A program made the position numbers and the translations under genes. Source: Herbidospora sakaeratensis (GTDB lineage Bacteria > Actinomycetota > Actinomycetes > Streptosporangiales > Streptosporangiaceae). Taken from it: a stretch of 64,000 nucleotides of DNA. The notes beneath the pieces are model-generated. The model was not told the origin of the DNA, ran no database searches, and saw only the letters and a program-made list of their open reading frames with translations. Shown one piece after another: positions 7,791 through 16,038 of the stretch (position 1 is its first letter; the number at the start of each line of letters is the position of its first letter). The DNA lies in NCBI RefSeq assembly GCF_001570525.1, contig NZ_BBXC01000011.1, positions 476,113-540,112 on the forward strand. The letters run 5' to 3'.

Positions 7791-8618
7791 ATGCGTACCC
7801 CACTCGGCGACTTCCTCCGCGCCCGGCGGCAGACCGTGTCGCCCGGCCAGGTGGGGCTGCCGTGCGGCGACCACCGCCGCACACCCGGGCTGCGCCGGGA
7901 GGAGGTGGCGTTCCTGGCCAAGGTCAGCACCGACTACTACACGAAACTGGAACAGGGCATCGAACGCCGTCCGTCCGACCAGGTGCTCGACGCCCTGGCG
8001 CGGGTGTTCCGGCTGGACGGTGACGCCGCCGGCCACCTTCGCGCGCTCGCCCGGCCTCCGCGGAGCCGATCCGAAGCCGCCGATCCGGACCAGGAGGTCA
8101 ACCCCCAGGTGCTGCGGCTGATGGACCAGTGGCACGACGTGGCGGCCGCGGTGGTGAACCACCGGACCGACGTGCTGGCCTGCAACGTGCTCTGGGGCGC
8201 CATCACCGGCGGCGACTTCGGGCGCACCGGCAACCTGCTGCGCATCCTCTTCCTCGATCCCCGGGCACGTGATCGCTGGATCGAGTGGGACACGGAGGCG
8301 GGGGCCATGGTGGCCCACCTTCGCGCCGGCCTGGGCACGAACCGCGACGACCCGTCCGGGCACGCGCTGGTCGCGGAGCTCTCGGAGGCCAGCGAGGATT
8401 TCCGGCGCATGTGGGCGCGCCACGACGTACGGCTCAAGCGCCGCGATCCGGTCCTCCTGCGTCATCACCTGGTCGGCGACCTCACCCTCTGGCACGAGTC
8501 GTTCGCCATCGACAGCGCCCCGGGCCGGCGACTCTGGACCGCGCAGGCGGAGCCCGGCAGCCCCACCGAGGTGGCGCTGGGCGTCCTGCGCACGCTCGCC
8601 CGCGCCGAGGCCGGTTGA
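7791..8618 (+). CDS. XRE-family regulator with MmyB-like ligand-binding domain
   Basis: A 275-residue transcription regulator. The N-terminal HTH carries the diagnostic actinobacterial motif RRTPGLRREEVAFLAKVSTDYYTKLEQG, and the C-terminal ~170 residues match the MmyB-like (MLTR) ligand-binding domain, ending LWTAQAEPGSPTEVALGVL. Such proteins usually regulate an adjacent, often divergent, oxidoreductase gene. Here the upstream neighbour is a sensor kinase on the same strand and the downstream one a Rho paralogue, so no target can be proposed from context. Confidence 0.9.
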   Translation: MRTPLGDFLRARRQTVSPGQVGLPCGDHRRTPGLRREEVAFLAKVSTDYYTKLEQGIERRPSDQVLDALARVFRLDGDAAGHLRALARPPRSRSEAADPDQEVNPQVLRLMDQWHDVAAAVVNHRTDVLACNVLWGAITGGDFGRTGNLLRILFLDPRARDRWIEWDTEAGAMVAHLRAGLGTNRDDPSGHALVAELSEASEDFRRMWARHDVRLKRRDPVLLRHHLVGDLTLWHESFAIDSAPGRRLWTAQAEPGSPTEVALGVLRTLARAEAG

Positions 8619-8781
8619 TCGGGGGGAACACCGGCGGCTCTCCCCGTGTTACCGTGTCGTTGGGATTGCGAGTTTCTGGCCTCTTCTAAGGCACCCGCTC
8701 CCCACTTCACTCTCTGATTCACCGAAGGCATTCCAACGGGCCTTCCGTGGCCTGCCTTCCCGTGCTCCCAAGGAGCCCACC
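8619..8781 (+). promoter_or_regulatory. C-rich, G-poor leader of the short rho gene
   Basis: The 163 bases before the start hold no gene. From about 8680 to 8735 the strand is rich in C and T and poor in G (for example CCGCTCCCCACTTCACTCTC), the composition expected of a Rho-utilisation (rut) site. In other bacteria rho is autoregulated by Rho-dependent termination in its own leader, and this stretch would suit that. A Shine-Dalgarno AAGGAG lies at 8770-8775. Confidence 0.4.
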
Positions 8782-9843
8782 ATGGCAACCCCCCTCGTTC
8801 GCCGTGCCCGGAACGTGCGCGGCATCCTCGACGGCCGTCACCTGCGGGTCGACGGCTACCTCAAATCGCCGAACGACGTCCTCGTCCCGCCTGAGCTGCT
8901 GAAAGGGCTCCGGCAGGGCGACGTCGTCCATGGCACCGCCCAGGGCGGCAGGCTCGTCTCCGTCGAGGCCGGGCCGCCCGAGCATCGGCCGCACTTCGCC
9001 GATCTCACACCCGTCCACCCGGAGGAGCGGCTCCGGCTGGAGACCAGCAAGGGCGTGCTCTCCACCAGGGTCATCGACCTGCTCACGCCCGTCGGCAAGG
9101 GGCAGCGGGGGCTCATCGTGGCCCCGCCCAAGGCCGGCAAGACGCTGATCCTCAAGGCCATCGCCGACGCCGTCAGCACCAACCATCCCGACGTCCACCT
9201 CATGGTCGTGCTCGTCGACGAGCGGCCCGAGGAGGTCACCGACATGAAGGCGTCGGTGCAGGGCGAGGTCATCGCCTCGACCTTCGACCGGCCGCCGGCC
9301 GACCACATCGCCGTCGTCGAGCTCGCGGTCGAGCGGGCCAAGCGCCTCGTCGAGCAGCAGAAGGACGTCGTGCTGCTCATCGACTCGATCACCCGGGTCG
9401 GGCGGGCGTACAACATGACCCTGCCCGGCGGCGGGAAGACGCTCAGCGGCGGGATCGACGTGCGGGCCGTGCATCCACCGAAGCGGATCCTCGGCGCGGC
9501 GCGCAAGCTGCGTGAGGGCGGGTCCCTCACGATCATCGCGACGGCCCTGGTGGAGACCGGGTCGAAGATGGACGACAACCTCTTCGAGGAGTTCAAGAGC
9601 ACCGGCAACATGGAGCTGCGGCTCAGCCGCGCCCTGTCGGAGCGGCGGGTGTTCCCGGCCGTCGACGTCACCGGGTCGAGCACCCGCCGTGAGGAGCTCC
9701 TCCTCGACCCCGCCGAACTGCCGCTCGTGTGGCAGCTCCGCAAGGCTCTCCACACACACGAGAGCTTCGAGCCGTTCCTGTCCAAGCTGAAGGACACCGG
9801 CTCCAACGCCGAGCTTCTCCTCGGTCTCACCCGCGCCGCCTAA
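8782..9843 (+). CDS. rho: Compact transcription termination factor Rho paralogue
   Basis: A 353-residue RNA-dependent ATPase of the Rho family. Visible parts: a short cold-shock-like RNA-binding domain (residues 12-60, GYLKSPNDVLVPPELLKGLRQGDVV), Walker A APPKAGKT at 114-121, the catalytic DERPEE segment at 146-151, Walker B LLIDS at 198-202, the R-loop lysine in GGGKTLSGGID at 216-226, and ATALVETGSKMDD. The motor core is intact, so the ring ATPase should work. It lacks the N-terminal helix bundle and the long basic insertion that make typical actinobacterial Rho much larger, so it is probably a second, reduced copy. The start is supported by AAGGAG 6 bases upstream. Confidence 0.9.
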   Translation: MATPLVRRARNVRGILDGRHLRVDGYLKSPNDVLVPPELLKGLRQGDVVHGTAQGGRLVSVEAGPPEHRPHFADLTPVHPEERLRLETSKGVLSTRVIDLLTPVGKGQRGLIVAPPKAGKTLILKAIADAVSTNHPDVHLMVVLVDERPEEVTDMKASVQGEVIASTFDRPPADHIAVVELAVERAKRLVEQQKDVVLLIDSITRVGRAYNMTLPGGGKTLSGGIDVRAVHPPKRILGAARKLREGGSLTIIATALVETGSKMDDNLFEEFKSTGNMELRLSRALSERRVFPAVDVTGSSTRREELLLDPAELPLVWQLRKALHTHESFEPFLSKLKDTGSNAELLLGLTRAA

Positions 9844-9853
9844 GCTGACGGGC

Positions 9854-12196
9854 GTGCTCCCGGTCACCCACGCCCTGCCGCGGCTGCTGGCCGCCCTCGA
9901 ATCCGACGGCGCGGCCGTGCTGACCTCCCCTCCGGGCAGCGGCAAGACCACGCTCGTGCCGCTCGCGCTGGCCCCCCGCAGAGTCGTGGTGGCCGAGCCC
10001 CGGCGGATCGCCGTCAGGGCCGCCGCGCGGCGGATGGCCTGGTCGCTGGGCGAGAAGACGGGCGAGCGGGTCGGCTACACCATCCGCGGCGAACGCCGGG
10101 TCTCGGCGGCGACCCAGATCGAGGTCGTGACGACCGGCGTGCTGCTCCAGCGCCTCCAGCGTGACCCCGAACTCAGCGGGGTCGACGTGGTCATCGTCGA
10201 CGAGTGCCACGAGCGCCATCTCGACGCCGACACCACCCTGGCCTTTCTTCTGGACGTACGCGCCGCGCTCCGCCCCGACCTGCGCATCCTGGCCATGTCG
10301 GCCACCGCCGACGCGCCCCGGTGGGCGTCCCTGATCGAGGGGCCCGTGGTCGAGGCCCCGGGCGCGGTGCATCCCGTCGACGTCGTGTGGGCGCCGCCGC
10401 CCAGACCCGCGGTGATCTGGCCCCGGGTCGACGCCGCCTTCCTCTCCCACGTCGCCGCCACGGTCCGCCGCGCCTGGCGGGAGCGCGACGGCGACGTGCT
10501 CTGCTTCCTGCCCGGCGTGGCCGAACTCGGGGCGGTCGGACGGCAACTCGCCGACCTCGACGTGCTCCAGGTGCACGGCGGGTCGCCGTCCCACGTCCAG
10601 GACGCGGTGCTCTCGCCCGGCGACGGGCGGCGCGTCATCCTGGCGACGTCGGTGGCCGAGTCGAGCCTGACCGTGCCCGGCGTGCGGATCGTGGTCGACT
10701 CCGGGCTGGCGCGGGAGCCCCGCATGGACCACGCCCGAGGGCTGGGGTCCCTGGTGACGGTCCCGGCGTCGAGGGCGGCGGCGACCCAGCGGGCCGGGCG
10801 GGCGGGGCGAGAGGGCCCGGGGGCCGTCTACTGGTGCTGGCCGGAGGCCGAACGCCGGGCCGACCACCCGCAGCCGGAGATCGTGCTGGCCGACCTCACC
10901 TCGTTCGCCCTCCAGGCCGCCTGCTGGGGCTCCGACCAGCTGTCACTGCTCGACCAGCCGCCCGCCGGGCCGTTGAAGGCGGCCCGCGAGACCCTCACGC
11001 TGCTGGGCGCCCTCGACGACGGCAAGGTGACCGCGAAGGGCCGCCGGATCGCCCGGATAGGCGTGCACCCCCGGCTGGCGCGGGCGCTGCTCGACGCGGC
11101 GCCACTGACCGGTGCTCAGCAGGCCGCCGAGGTGGTGGCCCTCCTGGGTGACCGACTTCCCCGCGACGCCTCCGACGACCTCGTGACGGCCTGGCGGGCC
11201 GCCCGGACCCCGGAGTTGCGGCGCGAGGCCGACCGCCTCGCCCGCGAAGCGCCTTCTCCGAAGGAGCGCGGTCTCTCCGACGACCAGGTCGCCGGGATCG
11301 TCGTCGCTTTCGCCTACCCCGAGCGGGTCGCCCGGCGGCGGGCCGGGGGCGGGTTCGTCATGGCGTCGGGGACGGGGGCCGAGGTCGCGCAGGGGTCGCG
11401 GCTGGGCGAGGCCGAGTGGCTGGCCGTGGCGGTCGCCGACCGGGCCACCGGGAGGGCCGCGGCGCGGGTCCGGCAGGCCGCCGTCATCGACGAGGGCGTC
11501 GCGCTCATGTCGGCGCCCGTCGTCGAGGAGGACGAGATCGCCTGGCGCGACGGCGACGTCGTGGCGCGGCGGGTTCGGCGGCTGGGGGCGATCGAGTTGT
11601 CGTCCAGAGCCCTGAAGACCGATGTCTCCTCGGCGGTCAAAGAGGGGCTGCGGCAGGAAGGGGTGGAGTTGCTCACCTGGACGCCGGCCGCGCGGGCGCT
11701 CAGGGAGCGGATGGAGTTCGCCCGCCGGGCGCTCGGCGATCCGTGGCCCGACGTGGAGAAGGCGCTGGTCGACGGGCTCGACCTGTCGCGGGTCCGCAGA
11801 CGGGCCGATCTGGCCGCGCTCGACGTCGCCGCCGCGCTCCGGGGGCTGGTGCCGTGGCAGGTGCGGCTCGACGAGGTCGTGCCGGAACGGCTGGAGATCC
11901 CCAGCGGTTCGCAGGCGCGCCTCGACTACAGCGGCGAACGCCCGGTGCTGGCGGCCAAGTTGCAGGAACTCTTCGGGTGGACGGCCACCCCGGTCGTCGC
12001 GGGCGTCCCGGTCACCATCCACCTGCTTTCCCCGGCGGGACGGCCGGTCGCGGTCACCGGGGATCTGGCGTCGTTCTGGCGGGAAGGTTATCGGCAGGTC
12101 CGGGCCGAGCTGCGGGGGCGTTATCCGAAGCATCCCTGGCCGGAGGATCCGCTCGCCGCGGCGCCGACGTCCCGGACCAATCCCCGGCGTCGCTAG
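9854..12196 (+). CDS. hrpB: ATP-dependent helicase HrpB
   Basis: A 780-residue DEAH-type RNA helicase of the HrpB group. Motif I is GSGKTT near residue 30, motif II is the DECH variant (IVDECHERH), motif III is MSATAD, motif V/VI read VAESSLTVPGVRIVVDSG and ATQRAGRAGREGPG. The C-terminal HrpB-specific domain is present and ends with PVVAGVPVTIHLLSPAGRPVAVTGDLASFW..YRQVRAELRGRYPKHPWPEDP. The cellular role of HrpB is poorly defined in bacteria. The GTG start is 10 bases after the rho stop, so the two genes are likely co-transcribed, pairing two RNA-dependent ATPases. Confidence 0.95.
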   Translation: MLPVTHALPRLLAALESDGAAVLTSPPGSGKTTLVPLALAPRRVVVAEPRRIAVRAAARRMAWSLGEKTGERVGYTIRGERRVSAATQIEVVTTGVLLQRLQRDPELSGVDVVIVDECHERHLDADTTLAFLLDVRAALRPDLRILAMSATADAPRWASLIEGPVVEAPGAVHPVDVVWAPPPRPAVIWPRVDAAFLSHVAATVRRAWRERDGDVLCFLPGVAELGAVGRQLADLDVLQVHGGSPSHVQDAVLSPGDGRRVILATSVAESSLTVPGVRIVVDSGLAREPRMDHARGLGSLVTVPASRAAATQRAGRAGREGPGAVYWCWPEAERRADHPQPEIVLADLTSFALQAACWGSDQLSLLDQPPAGPLKAARETLTLLGALDDGKVTAKGRRIARIGVHPRLARALLDAAPLTGAQQAAEVVALLGDRLPRDASDDLVTAWRAARTPELRREADRLAREAPSPKERGLSDDQVAGIVVAFAYPERVARRRAGGGFVMASGTGAEVAQGSRLGEAEWLAVAVADRATGRAAARVRQAAVIDEGVALMSAPVVEEDEIAWRDGDVVARRVRRLGAIELSSRALKTDVSSAVKEGLRQEGVELLTWTPAARALRERMEFARRALGDPWPDVEKALVDGLDLSRVRRRADLAALDVAAALRGLVPWQVRLDEVVPERLEIPSGSQARLDYSGERPVLAAKLQELFGWTATPVVAGVPVTIHLLSPAGRPVAVTGDLASFWREGYRQVRAELRGRYPKHPWPEDPLAAAPTSRTNPRRR

Positions 12197-12212
12197 ACGA
12201 TCAGTCAAGATC

Positions 12213-12261
12213 ATGTCCTTTTCGGTCAAGCGATCATCCGCGTTATCACCCAAAAGGACAT
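12213..12261. repeat. Inverted repeat with 10-bp perfect arms
   Basis: ATGTCCTTTT at 12213-12222 and AAAAGGACAT at 12252-12261 are exact reverse complements with 29 bases between. It lies just after the hrpB stop and upstream of the secreted-protein gene. It may be a transcription terminator of the rho-hrpB transcript or a regulator site for the next gene; there is no clear T-run beyond the second arm. Confidence 0.5.
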
Positions 12262-12277
12262 ACCTCTACTTTTCGCC

Positions 12278-12335
12278 CCATTTGTCCACTTACGGTGCTT
12301 GGGACAGCACAAATCGCATACCAGGGGGACAAATG
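12278..12335 (+). promoter_or_regulatory. Potential start-codon-sequestering hairpin
   Basis: CATTTGTCC at 12278-12286 is an exact reverse complement of GGACAAATG at 12327-12335. The downstream arm contains the end of the AGGGGGA ribosome-binding site and the ATG of the secreted-protein gene. If both arms are in the transcript, translation initiation would be masked, suggesting control by RNA structure, temperature or a bound factor. The pairing is read directly; its use in the cell is inference. Confidence 0.4.
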
Positions 12336-13244
12336 CGACACGCTCGTCTTCGGCTCGCCGCTCTCGGCACGGCCTCGGCAGTGGTCACCGCCGCCGCCTG
12401 GGCCGGGACGACGGCGGCATGGGCAACACCCGTCCCGGACGTCCCCTCATCCGCACCCGCGGGGAGTCCCGAGCCGACCCAGAGCCCAACAGGCTCAGAG
12501 AGCCCGTCTGCCAGCCCCACGACGACCGCCGAACCGGCGACGGCCCTGCAGGACGCTCTCACGAAGAGCGCCGAGGCCAACACCGCGTCGGGCACGATGC
12601 ACTTCAGCAGTCAAGGCAAGATTGACGCGCGCGGCACCTGGGCGCGCCAGAACAAACCCAACCTCCTGACCGCGAAGGTCAACCAGCTCACGCTCAACGG
12701 CAAGCCCAACTCGGCGCAGCCGCAGATCATCGTCAACGGCGAGACCGCCTACGTGAACGGCGACGGCCTGATCCCGAACCAGGGCAACACCTGGTGGCAG
12801 GTGCCGCTGAACAACCTGCCCGGCGAGCGCGGAAAGATGATCTCCGACCTGCTCACCAGCGGCCGCCTCCAGGACCCCGCGACGATCAAGCAGATCGCCG
12901 GCGCGCACAAGGACGTCCAGAACGAGGGCGAGGAGGAGGTCGGCGGCCAGACCGTCACCCACTACAGCTCCACCCTCGACACGCAGGAGGCGGCGGAGGC
13001 CGCCGGCCTGCCCGCGCCGACGCCGTCGCCGACCAACTGGCCCAAGACCCTGCGGGTGGACACCTGGGTCGACTCCTCGGGCATGGTCAAGCGGCAGCAG
13101 TTCCGCAACGAGGAAGGCGGCCAGCCGTTCAACCTGAACCTGACGGTCAAGGAGTACGACAAGCCGGTCACCGTGCAGACGCCGCCCGCCGGCCAGGTCA
13201 AGCAGGTCGACCAGCAGACCCTGAAGAACCTCCTGGGCGAGTAG
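12333..13244 (+). CDS. Secreted LppX/LprAFG-like protein
   Basis: A 303-residue exported protein: a Sec signal peptide (RLRLAALGTASAVVTAAAWAGTTAAWA), then a Pro/Ser/Thr-rich linker to about residue 70 (SPEPTQSPTGSESPSASPTT), then a globular domain beginning ATALQDALTKSAEANTASGTMHFSSQG. The domain resembles the LolA/LppX_LprAFG-type fold of actinobacterial lipid carriers, which hold a lipid between a curved sheet and helices. There is no lipobox cysteine, so it appears to be released rather than anchored. The start ATG 12333 has AGGGGGA immediately upstream. Lipid carriage is inference from fold resemblance. Confidence 0.75.
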   Translation: MRHARLRLAALGTASAVVTAAAWAGTTAAWATPVPDVPSSAPAGSPEPTQSPTGSESPSASPTTTAEPATALQDALTKSAEANTASGTMHFSSQGKIDARGTWARQNKPNLLTAKVNQLTLNGKPNSAQPQIIVNGETAYVNGDGLIPNQGNTWWQVPLNNLPGERGKMISDLLTSGRLQDPATIKQIAGAHKDVQNEGEEEVGGQTVTHYSSTLDTQEAAEAAGLPAPTPSPTNWPKTLRVDTWVDSSGMVKRQQFRNEEGGQPFNLNLTVKEYDKPVTVQTPPAGQVKQVDQQTLKNLLGE

Positions 13245-13262
13245 CCCGGCGGCCCAATCTAG

Positions 13263-13294
13263 ACGCGCCCTCCCTACGGGGAGGGCGCGTTTTG
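13263..13294 (+). terminator. Intrinsic terminator
   Basis: ACGCGCCCTCCC and GGGAGGGCGCGT form a perfect 12-bp stem with a TACG loop, followed by TTTT. It lies 18 bases after the stop of the secreted-protein gene, on its strand, and separates it from the following accessory module. Confidence 0.9.
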
Positions 13295-13309
13295 GCATGA
13301 TCGCCGGTC

Positions 13310-13603
13310 ATGAGCCACTGGAGAGTCCTCATCGAGGAGAACGTCGGCAACACCACCCGCCAGGAGTGGCGCGTCTCCGACATCTACGAGGTCAAGGGCG
13401 AGCGCGCCGAGGCGCGGTCGATCGCCTATGAGCTGGCCGTGCGGCACCAACCGGAACATCCGATGAACCCGCGAACCCGCAGCGTCTACCGCATCAGCGA
13501 AGACGAGTACCTGACCACCGTCAAAGGGATGACGAAGAAATATCACTACAGAGTCGTCGTGGCCGAACTCTTGACGCTGGATGCTAGCGAGGAGCTATCT
13601 TAG
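13310..13603 (+). CDS. Small conserved-looking protein of unknown function
   Basis: A 97-residue hydrophilic protein starting MSHWRVLIEENVGNTTRQEWRVSDIYEVKGERAEARSIA. The beginning reads like a compact beta-rich domain followed by basic segments (NPRTRSVYRISEDEYLTTVKGMTKKYHYRVVVAELL). I do not recognise a family. It begins 16 bases after a strong terminator, and its stop codon lies inside the palindromic operator of the following SPFH/RHH pair. It may be a third member of that module or a separate gene. Confidence 0.65.
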   Translation: MSHWRVLIEENVGNTTRQEWRVSDIYEVKGERAEARSIAYELAVRHQPEHPMNPRTRSVYRISEDEYLTTVKGMTKKYHYRVVVAELLTLDASEELS

Positions 13604-13620
13604 TGATATCACTTCGATAG
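13571..13620 (+). promoter_or_regulatory. Promoter and palindromic operator of the SPFH/RHH pair
   Basis: A perfect 12-bp palindrome AGTGATATCACT (13602-13613) is the core of a 26-bp imperfect one from 13595 to 13620, CTATC...GATAG, with 11 of 13 pairs matched. A TTGACG element at 13571-13576 and TATCTT at 13596-13601, 19 bases apart, suggest a promoter whose -10 lies inside the operator. The ribbon-helix-helix protein encoded two genes downstream is the obvious candidate ligand, giving negative autoregulation. Confidence 0.6.
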
Positions 13621-13634
13621 TCAGGAGGAAGGGC

Positions 13635-14486
13635 ATGGAACGAGAGGCCTTCCGGATGAACGGTTTTGTCATCCTGATCGCGCTGCTCGTCGTGGCGGCG
13701 GCGCTGGTGCTGTTCGGCATGACCCAGGACGAGGCGTTCTTCATCGTGTGCGTGGTCGTGGCGGCGGTGATCGTGTTCCTGCCGGCGTCCGGCTTCGCCG
13801 TGATCAACCCCAACGAGGCCAAGGTCGTGCAGTTCTTCGGCCGCTACATCGGCACCATCAAGACCGCCGGCTTCACCTGGACGGTGCCGTTCACCGACAA
13901 GAACCGCATCAGCCTCCGGGTGCGCAACTTCGAGACCACCAAGCTCAAGGTCAACGACGCCGACGGCAACCCCGTCGAGATAGCGGCCGTCGTCGTCTAC
14001 CGGGTCGTCGACACCGCCAAGGCGTCGTTCTCCGTGGACGACTACGAGAACTTCGTCGCCATCCAGTCGGAGGCCGCCGTGCGGCACCTGGCGACCTCCC
14101 ACCCGTACGACAGCCACATCGAGGACCGCACCAGCCTCCGCGACGGCGCCACGGTCGCCGAGGAGCTCACCACCGAGCTCCGTGAGCGCACCGACCTGGC
14201 CGGCATCGAGCTGCTGGAGGCCCGCATCACCCACCTCGCCTACGCCCCCGAGATCGCCCAGGCCATGCTGGTCCGCCAGCAGGCCGCCCAGGTCGTCGCC
14301 GCCCGGCGGCAGATCGTGGAGGGCGCGGTCGGCATGGTCCAGCTCGCCCTCGACCGGCTGAGCGCCGAGCACGTCGTCGAACTCGACGAGGAGCGCCGCG
14401 CCGCGATGGTCTCCAACCTCCTGGTCGTCCTGTGCGGCGACCGGGCGACCCAGCCGGTGGTCAACACCGGCAGTCTGTATGCCTGA
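13635..14486 (+). CDS. SPFH/Band 7 domain membrane protein
   Basis: A 283-residue protein of the stomatin/prohibitin/flotillin superfamily. Two closely spaced N-terminal hydrophobic helices ([18 protein letters not shown] and [20 protein letters not shown]) precede the Band 7 domain, which shows [23 protein letters not shown] and [19 protein letters not shown]. The rest is an Ala/Glu-rich coiled-coil-like region ([24 protein letters not shown]). Such proteins form membrane-associated oligomeric rings that organise microdomains. AGGAGG lies 7 bases before the ATG. The gene overlaps the ribbon-helix-helix gene by 8 bases. Confidence 0.92.
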   Translation: MEREAFRMNGFVILIALLVVAAALVLFGMTQDEAFFIVCVVVAAVIVFLPASGFAVINPNEAKVVQFFGRYIGTIKTAGFTWTVPFTDKNRISLRVRNFETTKLKVNDADGNPVEIAAVVVYRVVDTAKASFSVDDYENFVAIQSEAAVRHLATSHPYDSHIEDRTSLRDGATVAEELTTELRERTDLAGIELLEARITHLAYAPEIAQAMLVRQQAAQVVAARRQIVEGAVGMVQLALDRLSAEHVVELDEERRAAMVSNLLVVLCGDRATQPVVNTGSLYA

Positions 14487-14661
14487 CGAACGTCCCGCCA
14501 AGAAGGAGCCCAAGAAGCTCCTGCTGCGGCTCGATCCGGCCGTCCACGAGGCGATCGCCAAGTGGGCGGCCGACGATCTCCGCAGCGTCAACGCGCAGAT
14601 CGAATACGCGCTCCGCATGGCGCTGACTCAGGCGGGACGGGCGCCGAAAAGGTCCGACTAG
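14479..14661 (+). CDS. Arc-like ribbon-helix-helix DNA-binding protein
   Basis: A 60-residue protein whose core, [38 protein letters not shown], is a textbook ribbon-helix-helix: one basic strand followed by two helices with the NAQIEYALR motif. RHH proteins dimerise and bind palindromes, often as antitoxins or autorepressors. It overlaps the SPFH gene by 8 bases, so the two are translationally coupled, and a palindrome lies in front of the pair. It is likely the autorepressor of the operon; the target site is inferred. Confidence 0.88.
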   Translation: MPDERPAKKEPKKLLLRLDPAVHEAIAKWAADDLRSVNAQIEYALRMALTQAGRAPKRSD

Positions 14662-14718
14662 GCATCGTCTTGGTTACGAGCCTTCAAATGGCAGGTGCGT
14701 CCGGTCCACACTCTGGAC

Positions 14719-16008
14719 ATGTCGTGGGCCGGACGAACCGCCGTGGAGATAGCCGACGCCGTGCGCGCCGGCGAGGCGACCGCGGAACAGGTCGTGGCCG
14801 ACCACCTGGAGGCCGTCGCCGCACGTGACGGCGCGATCGGCGCCTTCCGGACCGTCCTGGCCGACTCGGCCATGGCCGAGGCCAAGGCCCTCGGGCACCG
14901 CCCCGACCTGCCCCTGGCGGGCGTGCCCGTCGCGATCAAGGACAACGTGGCCGTGGCCGGCCAGACCATGACGAACGGCATCCGGGCCGCGTCTTCGCAA
15001 CCGTCCCCGGAAGACCACCCCGTGGTGGCCCGCCTCCGCGCGGCCGGCGCGATCGTGCTCGGCCAGACGAACTGCCCCGAACTCTGCCTGTACGCCATCA
15101 GCGACACCCGCAACCCCTGGGACCCCGACCGCACGGCGGGCGGATCGTCCGGCGGCAGCGCGGCCGCCGTGGCCGCCGGAATGGTGCCCCTGGCCCTGGG
15201 CAACGACGGCCTGGGCTCCTTACGCATCCCCGGCGCCGCCTGCGGCGTCATCGCCCTCAAACCCGGTCACGGCCTCCTGGAACCCCCGCCCCACGACTGG
15301 TTCGCGATGTCCGAGAACGGCCCGCTGACCACGACCGTGAACGACACGATCCTCGCCCTGACCGTGATGACCGGCACCCCGATCCTCCCGGAAGCCGAAG
15401 ACCTCCGCATCGCCGTAGCGGCCAACCCCCTCCCCCCGGGCTTCTCGGTGGACGCCGAGTTCCAGGAGGCGGCCAGAGCCGCCGGGGCGACCCTGCGCGA
15501 AGCGGGCCACACCGTGGTCGACCACGGCCGCCGCTTCCCGATGTCCCTGGGCTGGTCGACGATCGCCGCCTGGTACGCCTGCGCCGCCGCCGACTCCCAC
15601 GACCTCGACGAGAGCACCCTCGAACCCCGCACCCGCACGATGGCCCGCGTGGGCCGCTTCCTCCAGCGCACCCGCCGCGACGGCTCCCGCCGCAGAGACG
15701 ACTGGCGCGCCTACGGCGCCGACCAGTGGTTCGGCGACATCGACGTGCTGATCACCCCGACCATCGCCCACCTGCCCCCGTCCCCCGAACGCCGCAGCGC
15801 CTACGCGGACATCAGGTTCGCGCCGCTGACGGGGGCGTGGAACATGGCGGGCTGGCCGGCGATGACGATCCCGTTCGGACGGCACAGCTCGGGGCTGCCG
15901 ATGGGGGTCCAGCTGATCGCGCCGCCGGACGGGGAGGGGCTGCTGCTGAGCCTGGCGGGCTATCTGGAGCGAGCACGACCTTGGAAACGATCCGTATATC
16001 ACCCGTGA
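14719..16008 (+). CDS. Amidase-signature family hydrolase
   Basis: A 429-residue cytoplasmic hydrolase of the amidase signature family. The catalytic Ser-cisSer-Lys triad can be placed: lysine in PLAGVPVAIKDNV, the cis-serine in the TAGGSSGGSAAAVAAG glycine/serine stretch, and the nucleophile in LGNDGLGSLRIPGAACG. It would cleave a C-N amide bond; the substrate (simple amide, Glu-tRNA precursor or peptide amide) cannot be told, but the absence of gatA/B neighbours and the sequence argue against GatA. ATG 14719 (MSWAGRTAVEIADAV) is preferred over GTG 14695, since it gives the usual family N-terminus. Confidence 0.9.
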   Translation: MSWAGRTAVEIADAVRAGEATAEQVVADHLEAVAARDGAIGAFRTVLADSAMAEAKALGHRPDLPLAGVPVAIKDNVAVAGQTMTNGIRAASSQPSPEDHPVVARLRAAGAIVLGQTNCPELCLYAISDTRNPWDPDRTAGGSSGGSAAAVAAGMVPLALGNDGLGSLRIPGAACGVIALKPGHGLLEPPPHDWFAMSENGPLTTTVNDTILALTVMTGTPILPEAEDLRIAVAANPLPPGFSVDAEFQEAARAAGATLREAGHTVVDHGRRFPMSLGWSTIAAWYACAAADSHDLDESTLEPRTRTMARVGRFLQRTRRDGSRRRDDWRAYGADQWFGDIDVLITPTIAHLPPSPERRSAYADIRFAPLTGAWNMAGWPAMTIPFGRHSSGLPMGVQLIAPPDGEGLLLSLAGYLERARPWKRSVYHP

Positions 16009-16038
16009 CGCATCAAGTACATGTGCGAAAATGGCACC

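Noticed and set aside
8269-8781. In-frame upstream extension of the short Rho, making it about 524 residues
   Set aside because: The extension is Arg/Pro/Ser-rich, overlaps the MmyB-like gene in another frame, and AAGGAG supports the ATG at 8782.
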